Position numbers and translations under genes: made by a program
Part shown: positions 1 through 8,734 of the stretch, one piece after another
How the letters are laid out: every line of letters starts with the position of its first letter
Position numbering within the stretch: the first letter of the stretch is position 1
Source of the DNA: Paenibacillaceae bacterium
GTDB lineage: Bacteria; Bacillota; Bacilli; Paenibacillales; Paenibacillaceae
DNA length: 64,000 nucleotides
Direction: 5' to 3'
Assembly: GCA_004134985.1 (NCBI GenBank)
Contig: REGQ01000007.1
Location: 1 to 64,000 of the forward strand
Notes under the pieces: generated by a model
Seen by the model: the letters and a program-made list of their open reading frames with translations, nothing else
Database searches by the model: none
Told to the model about the DNA's origin: nothing

Positions 1-440
1 AAGTGGAGTATGCAGCAAAACGCGAATTGAAGTGCGCGGTTAAGCGCGACTTCTGTTCCCGCATACGCACAGGCCGACGCGGGGGCTCCCCCCACCATTC
101 TCTGCTCCTTCATTCAACGAAGACCACGGTGAAATCCTGCGAATGAGTGAGCATTCGTAAGAAAACTCCTTAAATACGAGGGACGCTTGCCACAGCGCTT
201 AAATGGCCTCAAATGCCCCTTTTCCAAATCTAACGCTTGCCGCAGCGCTTATTCACCCCACAGGCGGCTGAAATCATGCGATTTTCTATAAATAAGGTGT
301 CTCAGTTTCCTTACAATAATTATGGGGCTCGATTTCCCTAAATAGCGCCGCTCATCAGCGTTAGAATTCCTTTTGTCCTCAACCCAGCCAGTAAGCTTCT
401 AATTGGCCTTTTTGGTGACACTGCATTGCTGGAGTACAAC
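1..440. repeat. non-coding leader region with ~50-bp spaced repeats
   Basis: No convincing gene is seen before about 497. The stretch holds short repeats: ACGCTTGC(C)(A/G)CAGCGCTT occurs at about 183-200 and again at 233-250, a spacing of 50 bp. An imperfect hairpin (GAAGT ... ACTTC with GC-rich inner arms) lies near 29-53. A similar ~50-bp period appears in other non-coding stretches of this window (10.2-10.5 kb and 15.0-15.15 kb), so these may be related intergenic repeats. Function is unknown. Confidence 0.45.
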
Positions 441-447
441 ATGATGA

Positions 448-456
448 TGGTATAAT
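448..456 (+). promoter_or_regulatory. extended -10 promoter of the ywqG-like gene
   Basis: TGGTATAAT (TG-N-TATAAT) sits about 45 bases before the start of the DUF1963 gene. A weak -35 (TTGCTG at 426-431, spacing 19) lies upstream. The GGAGG ribosome binding site follows at 489-493. Call rests on sequence match alone. Confidence 0.5.
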
Positions 457-496
457 ATACTTGGAACATATCAGAAATGAAATGGCATGGAGGTAG

Positions 497-1431
497 ATGA
501 TGAAGCCTGAATTTGTAATGGGAGAGCTTGAACGCATTAGTAAGGAACATAAGATAAGCGAACAAGTACAAGAGCTGATGCACCGCGATGTTGAGCTATA
601 TATCAAGCTGCAATTGGAGCAGGAAGAAGACTATGCACAGGTTGGGAACAGCCGCATTGCGGGATACCCTGATTTGCCGCCAACACTGGCATGGCCGATG
701 GAAGACAATGAGTATTACTCTTTATTGCACAGCTTAATTTAAGCGAGCTGCCCTTTTCTCCGTTTGAGGGCCTGCCTGATCAGGGCATGCTATATTTCTT
801 TGTGGGGGCTGATGAGCAAGCTTACAATATTGATCATAAAGTCTATTACTACAACGGTGACAACCGTCTGCTTCAGAAAACGTTGCCGCCTGAAGGCAAA
901 AGAGAAGCGGATGAGGAACGAGAGTTCACTTCACACCGCATTTCTTTCCATCCCCAGATTGCAATTTCAACAGAAGGTGAAGCTTACGAGGTGTTAATGG
1001 AGGAATACGAGGACGCCTATTACCAGCTTTGCGATAGAAGCGATGCGCTCTGGGGGCAGCATCAGTCATTTGCAGGCGACACGCCGCTGGACGCCTATTT
1101 GTGCAGAAATGGAATGGAAGAGCTTTTGTTTAGAACATATAAAAGCGAAAGCGTCATTCGCGAGGAAGCGAAGCAAGCGGTTGAACGAGGAAGTCTGGAA
1201 TATGGGGAACACTTGATTGCTGAAGTGCTGCCTAAGCTATTGGACTATCAAGCGAACAAGGAGCAGCACGTGAAGGCTTCGAAAAATTGGCATGTGCTGC
1301 TTTCCTTGTCTTCTCTTGATGAGGTGAATATGTGCTGGTGGGATGCGGGTTATTTGGAATTTTTAATCGATAAGGACGATTTGAAAAATTTGAATTTCAC
1401 GAATACATACGTGAATCTGGCAACGAGCTAG
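497..1431 (+). pseudogene. ywqG: YwqG-like DUF1963 protein, broken by a -1 frameshift
   Basis: Two open frames together encode one DUF1963/YwqG-type protein of about 311 residues. The first (497-742) gives the N-terminus, including YPDLPPTLAWP. It should continue as FIAQLNLSELPFSPFEGLPD, but that continuation lies in the other frame from position 721. Restoring one T in the short T run at 721-723 (TCTTTATT to TCTTTTATT) joins them exactly. The C-terminal half keeps the family's closing pattern (MCWWDAGYLEFLIDKDDLKN). YwqG-type proteins are cytosolic and of unknown function. The start could be ATG 497 or 500, after GGAGG at 489. The stop overlaps the stop of the opposite-strand neighbour by sharing CTAG. 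It may be a true mutation or a sequencing error in a homopolymer. Confidence 0.8.
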
Positions 1432-1874
1432 TGCCGCTTATAGGTCAGCTTTTTAACGGCTGCTCCGAGCGCGCCGAGAAGTATGCCGACCACTGTGCCG
1501 GTTGCAAGGCTGCTGATAAAGGCGAATATGCGAGCAATCAATGAGCCGACCGCGGGCGACAAATGCCGCAGATTGCCGCCCAACTGCGGCGGCTGATCGA
1601 AGGCGTAGTTCCACAAGAGCTGATGTGTCACCGCTAGTAAAATACCATATAGGATACCAATGAACAGCAGCGCAGCGAAAGGTTTGGTCGTTTTGGACCG
1701 CAGCACAACAATAAGCCAGATGAGCGGGGGAATAAAGACGAGCAGGCGGTTAATCCACCCGCCTGGATCGACCAGTTGCAGATCATGGGCAATGACGCGC
1801 GGAACACCGAGCAAAGCCAGCAGCAAGAGCATCAACAGCGGCATGCCGGTTGTAAGAAAAGATTGTCGTTTCAT
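1428..1874 (-). CDS. small multi-spanning membrane protein, unknown
   Basis: A 148-residue protein that I do not recognise as a named family. It begins with a positively charged tip and a hydrophobic segment (residues ~9-30). Two further hydrophobic segments lie near residues 43-57 and 66-82, and a final one near 112-138 rich in Ala, Gly and Leu, so about four membrane passes are likely. The start has a good ribosome binding site (AGGAGGTACTT just upstream on the minus strand). It is convergent with the ywqG-like pseudogene, the two stops overlapping by a few bases, and divergent from the response regulator at 2026. No catalytic motif was seen. Confidence 0.7.
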   Translation of the reverse strand: MKRQSFLTTGMPLLMLLLLALLGVPRVIAHDLQLVDPGGWINRLLVFIPPLIWLIVVLRSKTTKPFAALLFIGILYGILLAVTHQLLWNYAFDQPPQLGGNLRHLSPAVGSLIARIFAFISSLATGTVVGILLGALGAAVKKLTYKRH

Positions 1875-2025
1875 AAGTACCTCCTGTTATCTTGGGTTAT
1901 AATTGTAATGTTACACAATCAATGTTGTGAACTTATGACGATTGTGCACGCATCTCTTGAAATATTCACAAGCGGTTAAATCGGATTGTTTCCTATGGCA
2001 TAATGGGGATGAGGGAAGTGATAAG

Positions 2026-2733
2026 ATGACGCACAAACTGCTAATTGTCGACGATGAACAGCGTGTGCTGGCGTTTGTTCAACCGTTTTTGATCGAAGAG
2101 GGGTACGAAGTGTGGACTGCGCATGATGGGCATGAAGCATTGCGGCTTGTGAAGGAAATAAGCCCGAATCTGGTCGTTCTGGACTGGATGATGCCGAAGA
2201 AAAGCGGCATCGACCTGTGCCGCGAACTGAGACAGAATTACGGCGGCATCGGCATTATTATGTTGACGGCCCGAACGGAGGAAGCGGATAAGCTGGTTGG
2301 TCTGGAGGTTGGTGCAGATGACTATATGACGAAGCCCTTCTCCTTGCGGGAACTGGCGGCTCGCATTCGTTCGGTGCTCAGACGGACGGCCAAGCAGCCG
2401 AGTATCGAGCAAGAGGACCGCATGGAACGAGGAGAACTGCATATATCGCAAACGGAATACCGTGTGTGGAAAAGCGGCCATGAGGTACAATTGACGCCTA
2501 CGGAGTTCAGACTGCTCGTGCTGCTGGCGGCCAAGCCTGGTGTTGTGTACAGCCGTTTGCAGCTTCTAAAGCTTGCGCTGCAGGATGATCTGCTTAATGA
2601 TGAACGAACTGTGGATGCTCACATTAGCCGCTTGCGCAAAAAAATCGAGCAGGACCCCGGCAATCCTGATTACGTGCAGACCGTTTACGGATTTGGCTAT
2701 CGGTTCCGGGTGAAGGAGACGAACGATAAATGA
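2026..2733 (+). CDS. OmpR/PhoB-family response regulator
   Basis: A 235-residue two-component response regulator. The receiver domain (residues ~4-115) has the acidic pair D9/D10, phospho-acceptor D53 in VVLDWMMP, and the conserved Lys in MTKPF. The C-terminal winged helix (~135-232) carries LTPTEFRLLVLL and ends with VYGFGYRF, typical of OmpR/PhoB DNA-binding domains. ATG 2026 is preferred over an in-frame upstream start because GAGGGAAGTG lies just before it. The stop TGA overlaps the start ATG of the next gene, a sensor kinase, so the two are translationally coupled. The regulon cannot be told from this window. Confidence 0.93.
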   Translation: MTHKLLIVDDEQRVLAFVQPFLIEEGYEVWTAHDGHEALRLVKEISPNLVVLDWMMPKKSGIDLCRELRQNYGGIGIIMLTARTEEADKLVGLEVGADDYMTKPFSLRELAARIRSVLRRTAKQPSIEQEDRMERGELHISQTEYRVWKSGHEVQLTPTEFRLLVLLAAKPGVVYSRLQLLKLALQDDLLNDERTVDAHISRLRKKIEQDPGNPDYVQTVYGFGYRFRVKETNDK

Positions 2734-4058
2734 CCGTTGCCCGCAAAATTTTTGTCGCGTATTCTGTGCTTCTCATCGTCATGGGGAGCCTTCTTGCCGT
2801 TTCGATGTATTATGCGGTCAATCAATTGATCAGTTATACGACAGCGGTGACACAAGAGAACATCATTAAGGAAGTCGACGATACGTTGGTGAAAATGTAC
2901 ACCGGTACGGCGCAGTGGGGAGCTTTCTCCGAGGCTATACAACAAATGTCATGGATGATGGGTAAGGATACGGGGCTAATAATTAAAGATGACAGCCAGC
3001 AAATCGTCGTGCACGTTGGCCTGATGTCTCCTCAAATCATCGGGCAGTTTGGCATTACCAAACAGCTCACTACGGCAGACGGACAGACATGGACCTACCA
3101 TTATGTTAATCCGGCGATTCACTTCGCAGGCGTGTTCAGATACGTTTTCCGGGATGTATTCGTACTGTTGGCAGCGATCGGTGCAGTTGGCTTTGTGTGC
3201 ATGAGCTTGCTGATTTCTTACCTCCTGTCACGCCATCTGACAGCGCCGCTGCGAACCATTCTCCCGGTAATCGATCAATGGGGACAGAGAAACTTCGCGG
3301 TGAAGGCGCAAGTTGCGACGAAGGATGAGTATGGCAAGGTGGCTGCCGCGTTAAACAGCATGTCTGATGAGATGGGGAGGGCGGAGCAGGTGAGGAAGAA
3401 CATGACCGCCGATATTGCCCACGAGCTGCGAACGCCGCTCACCATTGTTGGCGGGAAACTGGAATACTTGCAGCAGCGGATGGAGGCGGTCCCTCCGGAA
3501 GAACTGCTGCCCCTGCAAGATGAGCTTATCCGTCTTGAGCAGCTGGTAACCGAACTGCAGGCTTTGTCACAGGCGGAGGCGAATCAATTGCTGCTCGTCA
3601 AGGAATCGGTTGACCTGGGCAAACTGATGGAACGCATTGTGGAGAAGGTCGCTGTTGAAGCGGAGGAAAAGGGGATTGAGTTGGAACTTTCCTGTTCTCC
3701 GGAACAAGTGGAATGCATGGTGGATCCAAGCCGGATAACGCAGGTTTTTCTTAACCTGCTGCTCAATGCGATCCGCTACACGCCAAGCGGCGGCGCTATT
3801 AAGACGACGGTTATACGGGCAGCGGACCAGGTACAGGTAACGGTGACAGACAACGGCATCGGAATTGAAGCCGAGCATCTTCCGCATTTATTCCAGCGCT
3901 TCTACAGGGCAGACCGTGCCCGGGAACGCCATAGCGGCGGCACAGGGCTAGGATTGGCCATCGCAGCCGAGTATGTTAGAGCCCATGGGGGCGACATCGC
4001 TGTACAAAGCGAGACGGGCAGCGGATCAAGCTTCACCGTGCGGCTGCCTGCCATCTGA
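2730..4058 (+). CDS. BaeS-type membrane sensor histidine kinase
   Basis: A 442-residue HAMP-type sensor kinase paired with the response regulator that overlaps its start by 4 bases. It has an N-terminal membrane segment (residues ~8-30), a short outside loop, a second segment (~146-170) and then HAMP. The dimerisation/phosphotransfer box is DIAHELRTPL with H231. The ATPase domain follows, with N box NLLLNAIRYTP, G1 DNGIGIE and G2 GGTGLGLAIA. It should autophosphorylate and pass phosphate to D53 of its partner. The outside sensing loop is not similar to anything I can name. Confidence 0.93.
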   Translation: MTVARKIFVAYSVLLIVMGSLLAVSMYYAVNQLISYTTAVTQENIIKEVDDTLVKMYTGTAQWGAFSEAIQQMSWMMGKDTGLIIKDDSQQIVVHVGLMSPQIIGQFGITKQLTTADGQTWTYHYVNPAIHFAGVFRYVFRDVFVLLAAIGAVGFVCMSLLISYLLSRHLTAPLRTILPVIDQWGQRNFAVKAQVATKDEYGKVAAALNSMSDEMGRAEQVRKNMTADIAHELRTPLTIVGGKLEYLQQRMEAVPPEELLPLQDELIRLEQLVTELQALSQAEANQLLLVKESVDLGKLMERIVEKVAVEAEEKGIELELSCSPEQVECMVDPSRITQVFLNLLLNAIRYTPSGGAIKTTVIRAADQVQVTVTDNGIGIEAEHLPHLFQRFYRADRARERHSGGTGLGLAIAAEYVRAHGGDIAVQSETGSGSSFTVRLPAI

Positions 4059-4164
4059 TCCTGTCGAGTCTAGGAATATTATGCTGTGTCAAATAGTGGA
4101 GGCCTGCTAGAAACAGCCGGCTGGAGCGGTAGGGTTTCTTGGATGATTCAGAAGACGATTCGAT

Positions 4165-4219
4165 GAAAAAAAGCCCTTCCTGATTCACCTCATCAGCATG
4201 AGGCTAGCCAGGAAAGGCT
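4165..4219 (-). terminator. rho-independent terminator of the sugar-transport operon
   Basis: On the minus strand AGCCTTTCCTG pairs with CAGGAAGGGCT (one G-T pair), followed by a run of seven T residues. It lies just after the oxidoreductase stop, so it ends the minus-strand operon. Confidence 0.8.
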
Positions 4220-4242
4220 GCGAAGCATTGATTGTTTATTAG

Positions 4243-5316
4243 TTATTGCTTTCTTAACTGCTCAATGATCATGCGGAACAGACGCAGATCATCTTTGAAA
4301 TCTTCCGGTGTCGTCTTGGGTGTTGTGCCTTGGGTCAGGCAATCATGCAAATAATTCAGTTCAACCGTATATGCATCAACATAAGTCGGACGAATTTCAC
4401 TTTCAATATATTGATCGCCAGCTGTTTCCTTAACTAACAGTTTGGTCGGCAAATGTCGAATATAAGGCGTATCATATTGCAGCTTAATCGATTTTTGCTC
4501 AGAAAAGACTTCGATGTGAATATCTGCGCGGCGTTGGCTGTCGACGCCTACTTCGAAGGAAGCACAGAAATCATCGTATTCAAAAATGATGTTCATAAAG
4601 CGCCCGCCGTTCCAATGGGAAGCAGCCTTCACCCGGTTGGGCATGCCAATCAGTTCACGCATAGCGGACAAATCATGGCTTCCCAGGCCGCATAGCAGCC
4701 GGTAAGAGGAGACCAGCTCAGGCGTCGCTTCGCCGATTGCTTCCTGCACCAATTGTTTTGCACGATTTGTTTTGTCCGATTTGGCCTCGTCTGGAATATC
4801 ATCAAACACATGAACCAAACTTGTCTGTTCGACAATTAGACGGTTGGAGCCGAGAATATCGCGTACGTTCACATATTTAATTTTCTCCATCTTGTTCACT
4901 TCTTCAATTGCCTGATAGAAGGCCGGAGCAAAACGTCTCATATAGCCAACCATCACCTGTACGCCTGCTTCATCCCTTGCTTTGATGATCGCATCTGCTT
5001 CAGATTCTGTCAGACACATCGGTTTTTCAATTAAAACATGCTTTTTGTTGTTGATTGCAGCGATTGCACATTCTGCATGGTACTCGTCGCTGTTAAGCAC
5101 GAATACAAGATCCAGATCGGGTTGCGCTGCTAATTCCAATGCGTTGGTATAAAGGTTCGTTACTTGGTATTTTTCGCCTAATACCTGGAGGAGCGTAGTG
5201 GAAATGTCGCACAAAGCGGCGATTTCATAACGGTCTTTCATCGTTTCCAAAATCGGCAAATGTGTAATTTGAGCTACTTCTCCCAAGCCAATCAGGCCTA
5301 CTTTAAATTTTTTCAT
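4243..5316 (-). CDS. Gfo/Idh/MocA-family NAD(P)-dependent oxidoreductase
   Basis: A 357-residue dehydrogenase of the Gfo/Idh/MocA family. The N-terminal Rossmann fold has a GLIGLGEVAQ nucleotide-binding loop. The motif HVLIEKPMCLT contains the EKP signature whose Lys is a catalytic residue in this family. The C-terminal part forms the substrate-binding alpha/beta domain. Start ATG 5316 is chosen because AAGGAG lies about 10 bases upstream; an in-frame GTG at 5328 would overlap that site. It is the last gene of a minus-strand operon after a sugar-binding protein and two permeases, so it likely oxidises or epimerises the imported sugar or polyol. The substrate is not evident. Confidence 0.9.
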   Translation of the reverse strand: MKKFKVGLIGLGEVAQITHLPILETMKDRYEIAALCDISTTLLQVLGEKYQVTNLYTNALELAAQPDLDLVFVLNSDEYHAECAIAAINNKKHVLIEKPMCLTESEADAIIKARDEAGVQVMVGYMRRFAPAFYQAIEEVNKMEKIKYVNVRDILGSNRLIVEQTSLVHVFDDIPDEAKSDKTNRAKQLVQEAIGEATPELVSSYRLLCGLGSHDLSAMRELIGMPNRVKAASHWNGGRFMNIIFEYDDFCASFEVGVDSQRRADIHIEVFSEQKSIKLQYDTPYIRHLPTKLLVKETAGDQYIESEIRPTYVDAYTVELNYLHDCLTQGTTPKTTPEDFKDDLRLFRMIIEQLRKQ

Positions 5317-5383
5317 CGTTTCTCCCACTCCTTGTCGTATCGCATTCGGTTTGCATTATCCTATCCAAATTGTTTATCTGTTT

Positions 5384-6208
5384 TTATTTTACTGATCCGG
5401 CAACGGCGCCATGAATCATATATTTCTGTACGAACAGGAAGAAGATAAAGACAGGCAAAAGTGCCAATGTGGAAGCTGCCGTCAGACTGCCCCAATCTGT
5501 TGCATACTGCTGCATAAATAATTGTAATCCAATCGGAATAGTCATAAAATCTTCATTCCGCAGGAATACGTTGGCGATCAAATATTCATTCCATGAGAAC
5601 AAGAAGGAGAAAATGGCCACGGCCGCAACGCCTGGTGCTGAGATAGGCAATACGATACGGATAAAGCTTTGCAGTCGTGTACATCCATCAATCCAGGCCG
5701 CCTCCTCAAGATCCTTCGGAATAGAGTCGAAAAACCCTTTGTACATCCAGATTGCAAACGGCAAATGAACGGTCAGATACAATAAAATAACGGAAAAATA
5801 AGAATTGACCAGGTTGAAATTGCGGAACATGATAAACAAAGGAATCAGCACTAAAATAATCGGGAACATTTGCAGCAACAGCAGTGATTTGGAAAACCCG
5901 CCGATGAAGCGCGAGCGAAACCGTGACACAGCATAACCGGCAAATGCAGCGATGATAATGCTTAGTCCAGTACCATAGAACGAAACAATTGCGCTGTTTT
6001 TAAATTGCACCCAAAATTTCGATTTTGTATGCAGACTTTCATAATTTTCAAGTGTAAATTTCACAGGCCACACGCTTTTAGATGTTAAAATTTCCGCGTT
6101 GCTTTTCAATGAATTCAATACCATCGTGAGAATTGGCAGATTAACCAATAAGGCAAAGAACATCAGCATAGCAAACAGCAGCCATCTTTTCGCAGATTTC
6201 GATTTCAT
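5384..6208 (-). CDS. carbohydrate ABC transporter permease (MalG type)
   Basis: A 274-residue inner-membrane permease of the CUT1 sugar transporter class. About six hydrophobic segments are visible. The EAA loop that contacts the ATPase reads EEAAWIDGCTRLQSFIRIVLP, and the C-terminus ends HGAVAGSVK, a typical MalG tail. It follows the partner permease by 13 bases. No ATPase gene is in the operon, so a shared MsmX-like ATPase encoded elsewhere is likely, as is common in Firmicutes. Confidence 0.93.
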   Translation of the reverse strand: MKSKSAKRWLLFAMLMFFALLVNLPILTMVLNSLKSNAEILTSKSVWPVKFTLENYESLHTKSKFWVQFKNSAIVSFYGTGLSIIIAAFAGYAVSRFRSRFIGGFSKSLLLLQMFPIILVLIPLFIMFRNFNLVNSYFSVILLYLTVHLPFAIWMYKGFFDSIPKDLEEAAWIDGCTRLQSFIRIVLPISAPGVAAVAIFSFLFSWNEYLIANVFLRNEDFMTIPIGLQLFMQQYATDWGSLTAASTLALLPVFIFFLFVQKYMIHGAVAGSVK

Positions 6209-6221
6209 GGCTTTCTCCTCC

Positions 6222-7103
6222 TTACTTGTCGTCGCTTTGTTTCCGTAACAGCAGTGTAGCGAGTGCCATCAGTATGATCAGGCTGACAATTGCAATCGCG
6301 GAGCCAATGCCGACCGAGTTTTTAATAAAGGTATACTTGTAGGCGAGAATTATCAGGTTTTCTGTTGCGTTAGCAGGTCCGCCTTCGGTAAGCAGCCAGA
6401 TGGTTTCGAAGTCATTAAAACACCAAATCGTCATCAAAATCCAGCAAACGATCGATATGCCTTTTACTTGTGGCAGAGTAATATAATAGAACGTTTTGAA
6501 CCGTCCGGCCCCGTCAATATTGGCCGCCTCGTACATTTCTTCATTAATAGTTGATAATCCGGCAAGCAGCGAGATCATCATAAACGGGAAACTCTTCCAA
6601 ACTTTAATCAGAATAACCGAAAATATCGCCCAGCCTTCTGTACTGAGGAACAGAATCGGCTCGATCCCAAACACACCGAGCATATTATTGATGAGCGCAT
6701 TCTGATCGCCGAGCAGCCAGCGCCAGCCGACAATCGATACCACGGAAGGTACAATCCATGGGACGAGCAGGGCGACACGCAAGAAACCTCTGCCCGGCAC
6801 ATCTTTGTTAAGCAGCATGGCAAGTCCCAGTCCAACCAGGTAACTGCCGATGACACTAAACAGGGCAAACACCGAACTGAAATAGAGGGAATGCCAGAAA
6901 TCCTCCATGGTAAACAAACGGATATAGTTGCTAAGACCAACAAAATCGCCGCTCTTGGATGTCGTCCCGCTTTGGAAGCTGTAGATCAACCCCGAAATCA
7001 TCGGATAGACATTGATGAAAATTATCAGCAGGATGGAAGGCAAAAGAAAATAGTAAGGCAGCAGGTTAATTTTGCTTTTTCCATTCGAATTAGGCTGTCT
7101 CAT
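6222..7103 (-). CDS. carbohydrate ABC transporter permease (MalF type)
   Basis: A 293-residue permease, partner of the MalG-type gene just downstream. It has a first hydrophobic segment at residues ~13-35 and about five more. The EAA loop reads YEAANIDGAGRFKTFYYITLP. It lies between the binding-protein gene (73-base gap holding a strong hairpin) and the second permease. The pair forms the membrane channel of a CUT1-class sugar importer. Confidence 0.93.
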   Translation of the reverse strand: MRQPNSNGKSKINLLPYYFLLPSILLIIFINVYPMISGLIYSFQSGTTSKSGDFVGLSNYIRLFTMEDFWHSLYFSSVFALFSVIGSYLVGLGLAMLLNKDVPGRGFLRVALLVPWIVPSVVSIVGWRWLLGDQNALINNMLGVFGIEPILFLSTEGWAIFSVILIKVWKSFPFMMISLLAGLSTINEEMYEAANIDGAGRFKTFYYITLPQVKGISIVCWILMTIWCFNDFETIWLLTEGGPANATENLIILAYKYTFIKNSVGIGSAIAIVSLIILMALATLLLRKQSDDK

Positions 7104-7125
7104 CTTCTCCCCCCTTTATTCAGGA

Positions 7126-7148
7126 GAGAACGGCCTGCGGCCGTTCTC
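7126..7148 (-). other. intercistronic hairpin after the binding-protein gene
   Basis: GAGAACGGCC and GGCCGTTCTC form a perfect 10-bp stem with a 3-base loop in the 73-base gap between the binding protein and the first permease. No T run follows. Such stems often protect the 3' end of the upstream part of a message, which would favour excess binding protein over permeases; that role is inference. Confidence 0.6.
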
Positions 7149-7176
7149 CCATTTCATACACCATAACGATGAACTG

Positions 7177-8487
7177 CTATTCGTTCATAATATCCTTGAT
7201 TTTCTTCTCGGCTTTTTTCATCGCTTCTTCTGGATCTTTACCGAGAATAATTTCCTGCATTAGCGTCTGCATCAAGCCTTCGCCTTCAATTTCATTCAAT
7301 TCGGAGAAAGCGGAAGGGTATTTAGCGCCTGTTGTTTTGCCGATGCCGATGTACTCATCCAGAATCAGTTTGTAAATCGGATCATTTTGGAAATAATCGT
7401 CCTTGGAGAAGGAAATACGAGCAGGCAGTTGGTTCGCATGGCCTTCAGTCCAAAGCGCCTTGCTGTTTTCAGACCACCATTTCAAAAATGTCTTTGCTTC
7501 TTCCGGATGTTTGGTTTGTTTATAGATCATGATGTTGTTGACCCAGCGAATAGTACCCGTATCGCCATGCGGCCCGGTAAGAGGCTTCATGACTGCAACT
7601 TTGCCTTCCAAGTTGGGAAGCGCATCTTTAAAGCCTGGATTTTTGATCACAATCGCAGCATCGCCTTGACCGAAAGCTTTCGTTGCATCGTCGCCTTTAA
7701 AGCCTGCGCCCGCTGGATTGAACGAACCGTCCTTAACCATATCGGACAAAAATTTGACAGCTTCCACATTGCGCTCGTTCATAAAGTCTACTTTTTTGTT
7801 CTCATCGAATAGACCGCCGCCATTATTCAGCATAAAGGAGTACAAATAATGTGTCCCGCCTGTATCACCAGGTGCGAGAATCCCGTATTTGCCGTCACCT
7901 GTCAGCTGTTTCGCAGCTGCTCTCAGCTCATCCCATGTTTGTGGGGGCTGAATGTTGGCCGCTTCAAACAGATCGGCACGGTAGAAAGGTACGCGGATGT
8001 CAATTCCCCACGGCAACGATACATAGTGCCCGTCATACTTCAGGGTATCGATGGATCCTTCAGTGAAATCTTTAAGCTTGCCTTCTGCGCGCCATTCCTC
8101 AATAACATCGTCAATCGGCAAAATTTCGTCCATATCATAGAACTGGAATGCCTGATAACCGGCGCCAGTACTAATATCCGGTGCAGTTTTGGAAGCAATC
8201 GCCGTTGTGAAGGTTTGGTACCAGTTGTTCCACGGTGTGGATTGATACGTTACTTTAATTGTTGGATTTTCGCTGTTGAATTGATCGACCAGTTTTTTGG
8301 CTGTATCGATGTATTCAGCAGGTCCGCCAACCATATCCCAGAAATTAAGCTCAACTACCTTGTCAGGTTTACCTTGATCATTCGGTGTACTGTCTGTTCC
8401 ACTTCCCGAATTAGATGAACAACCGATGATGGATGCCCCGGCAATCATAACGGTTAATGCTAATGCTCCAATACGTTTGAACTTCAT
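7177..8487 (-). CDS. extracellular sugar-binding lipoprotein (SBP family 1)
   Basis: A 436-residue solute-binding protein of the MalE/UgpB class. The N-terminus is a lipoprotein signal peptide with lipobox IIGC (Cys near residue 23), followed by a Ser/Gly/Asn-rich linker. The body has patterns usual for the family, such as LNFWDMVGG, PDISTGAGYQAF and a late FLKWWSE. It is the first gene of the minus-strand transport operon and would hold the sugar on the outer face of the membrane for the two downstream permeases. Two LacI-type palindromes lie before its start. The ligand is unknown. Confidence 0.93.
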   Translation of the reverse strand: MKFKRIGALALTVMIAGASIIGCSSNSGSGTDSTPNDQGKPDKVVELNFWDMVGGPAEYIDTAKKLVDQFNSENPTIKVTYQSTPWNNWYQTFTTAIASKTAPDISTGAGYQAFQFYDMDEILPIDDVIEEWRAEGKLKDFTEGSIDTLKYDGHYVSLPWGIDIRVPFYRADLFEAANIQPPQTWDELRAAAKQLTGDGKYGILAPGDTGGTHYLYSFMLNNGGGLFDENKKVDFMNERNVEAVKFLSDMVKDGSFNPAGAGFKGDDATKAFGQGDAAIVIKNPGFKDALPNLEGKVAVMKPLTGPHGDTGTIRWVNNIMIYKQTKHPEEAKTFLKWWSENSKALWTEGHANQLPARISFSKDDYFQNDPIYKLILDEYIGIGKTTGAKYPSAFSELNEIEGEGLMQTLMQEIILGKDPEEAMKKAEKKIKDIMNE

Positions 8488-8504
8488 AAATTGTTTCCTC
8501 CCCT

Positions 8505-8538
8505 TGTAAAAACGTTTACATTAATAGAAAGCGCTTCC
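8505..8538 (-). promoter_or_regulatory. LacI-family operators before the transport operon
   Basis: Two palindromes lie before the binding-protein gene: TGTAAAAACGTTTACA at 8505-8520 and GAAAGCGCTTCC at 8527-8538. Both match the LacI/CcpA style with a central CG. A possible minus-strand promoter (TTGAAC at 8569-8574, TATTAG at 8545-8550, spacing 18) places the second palindrome at the start point and the first just downstream. The first is nearly the same as the site before the adjacent lacI-type gene, so that regulator is the likely ligand; CcpA could also bind. Confidence 0.7.
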
Positions 8539-8734
8539 CCTTCGCTAATAGCTGTTCGTTGTTTTTTGGTTCAAAGCCTGCACAAAAATGTGATTTGCAA
8601 AAAGGCCCGTACTCCCATCACCTCCTTTCATCACCGCCCAATCTGCTGGATCTTATCATTGTCCAAGCGCCGCGCGTAGTGGATAATGGCCTCTAACCAA
8701 CGCTGCATCCGAAGCGAATGCTTGTCCAACTGAT

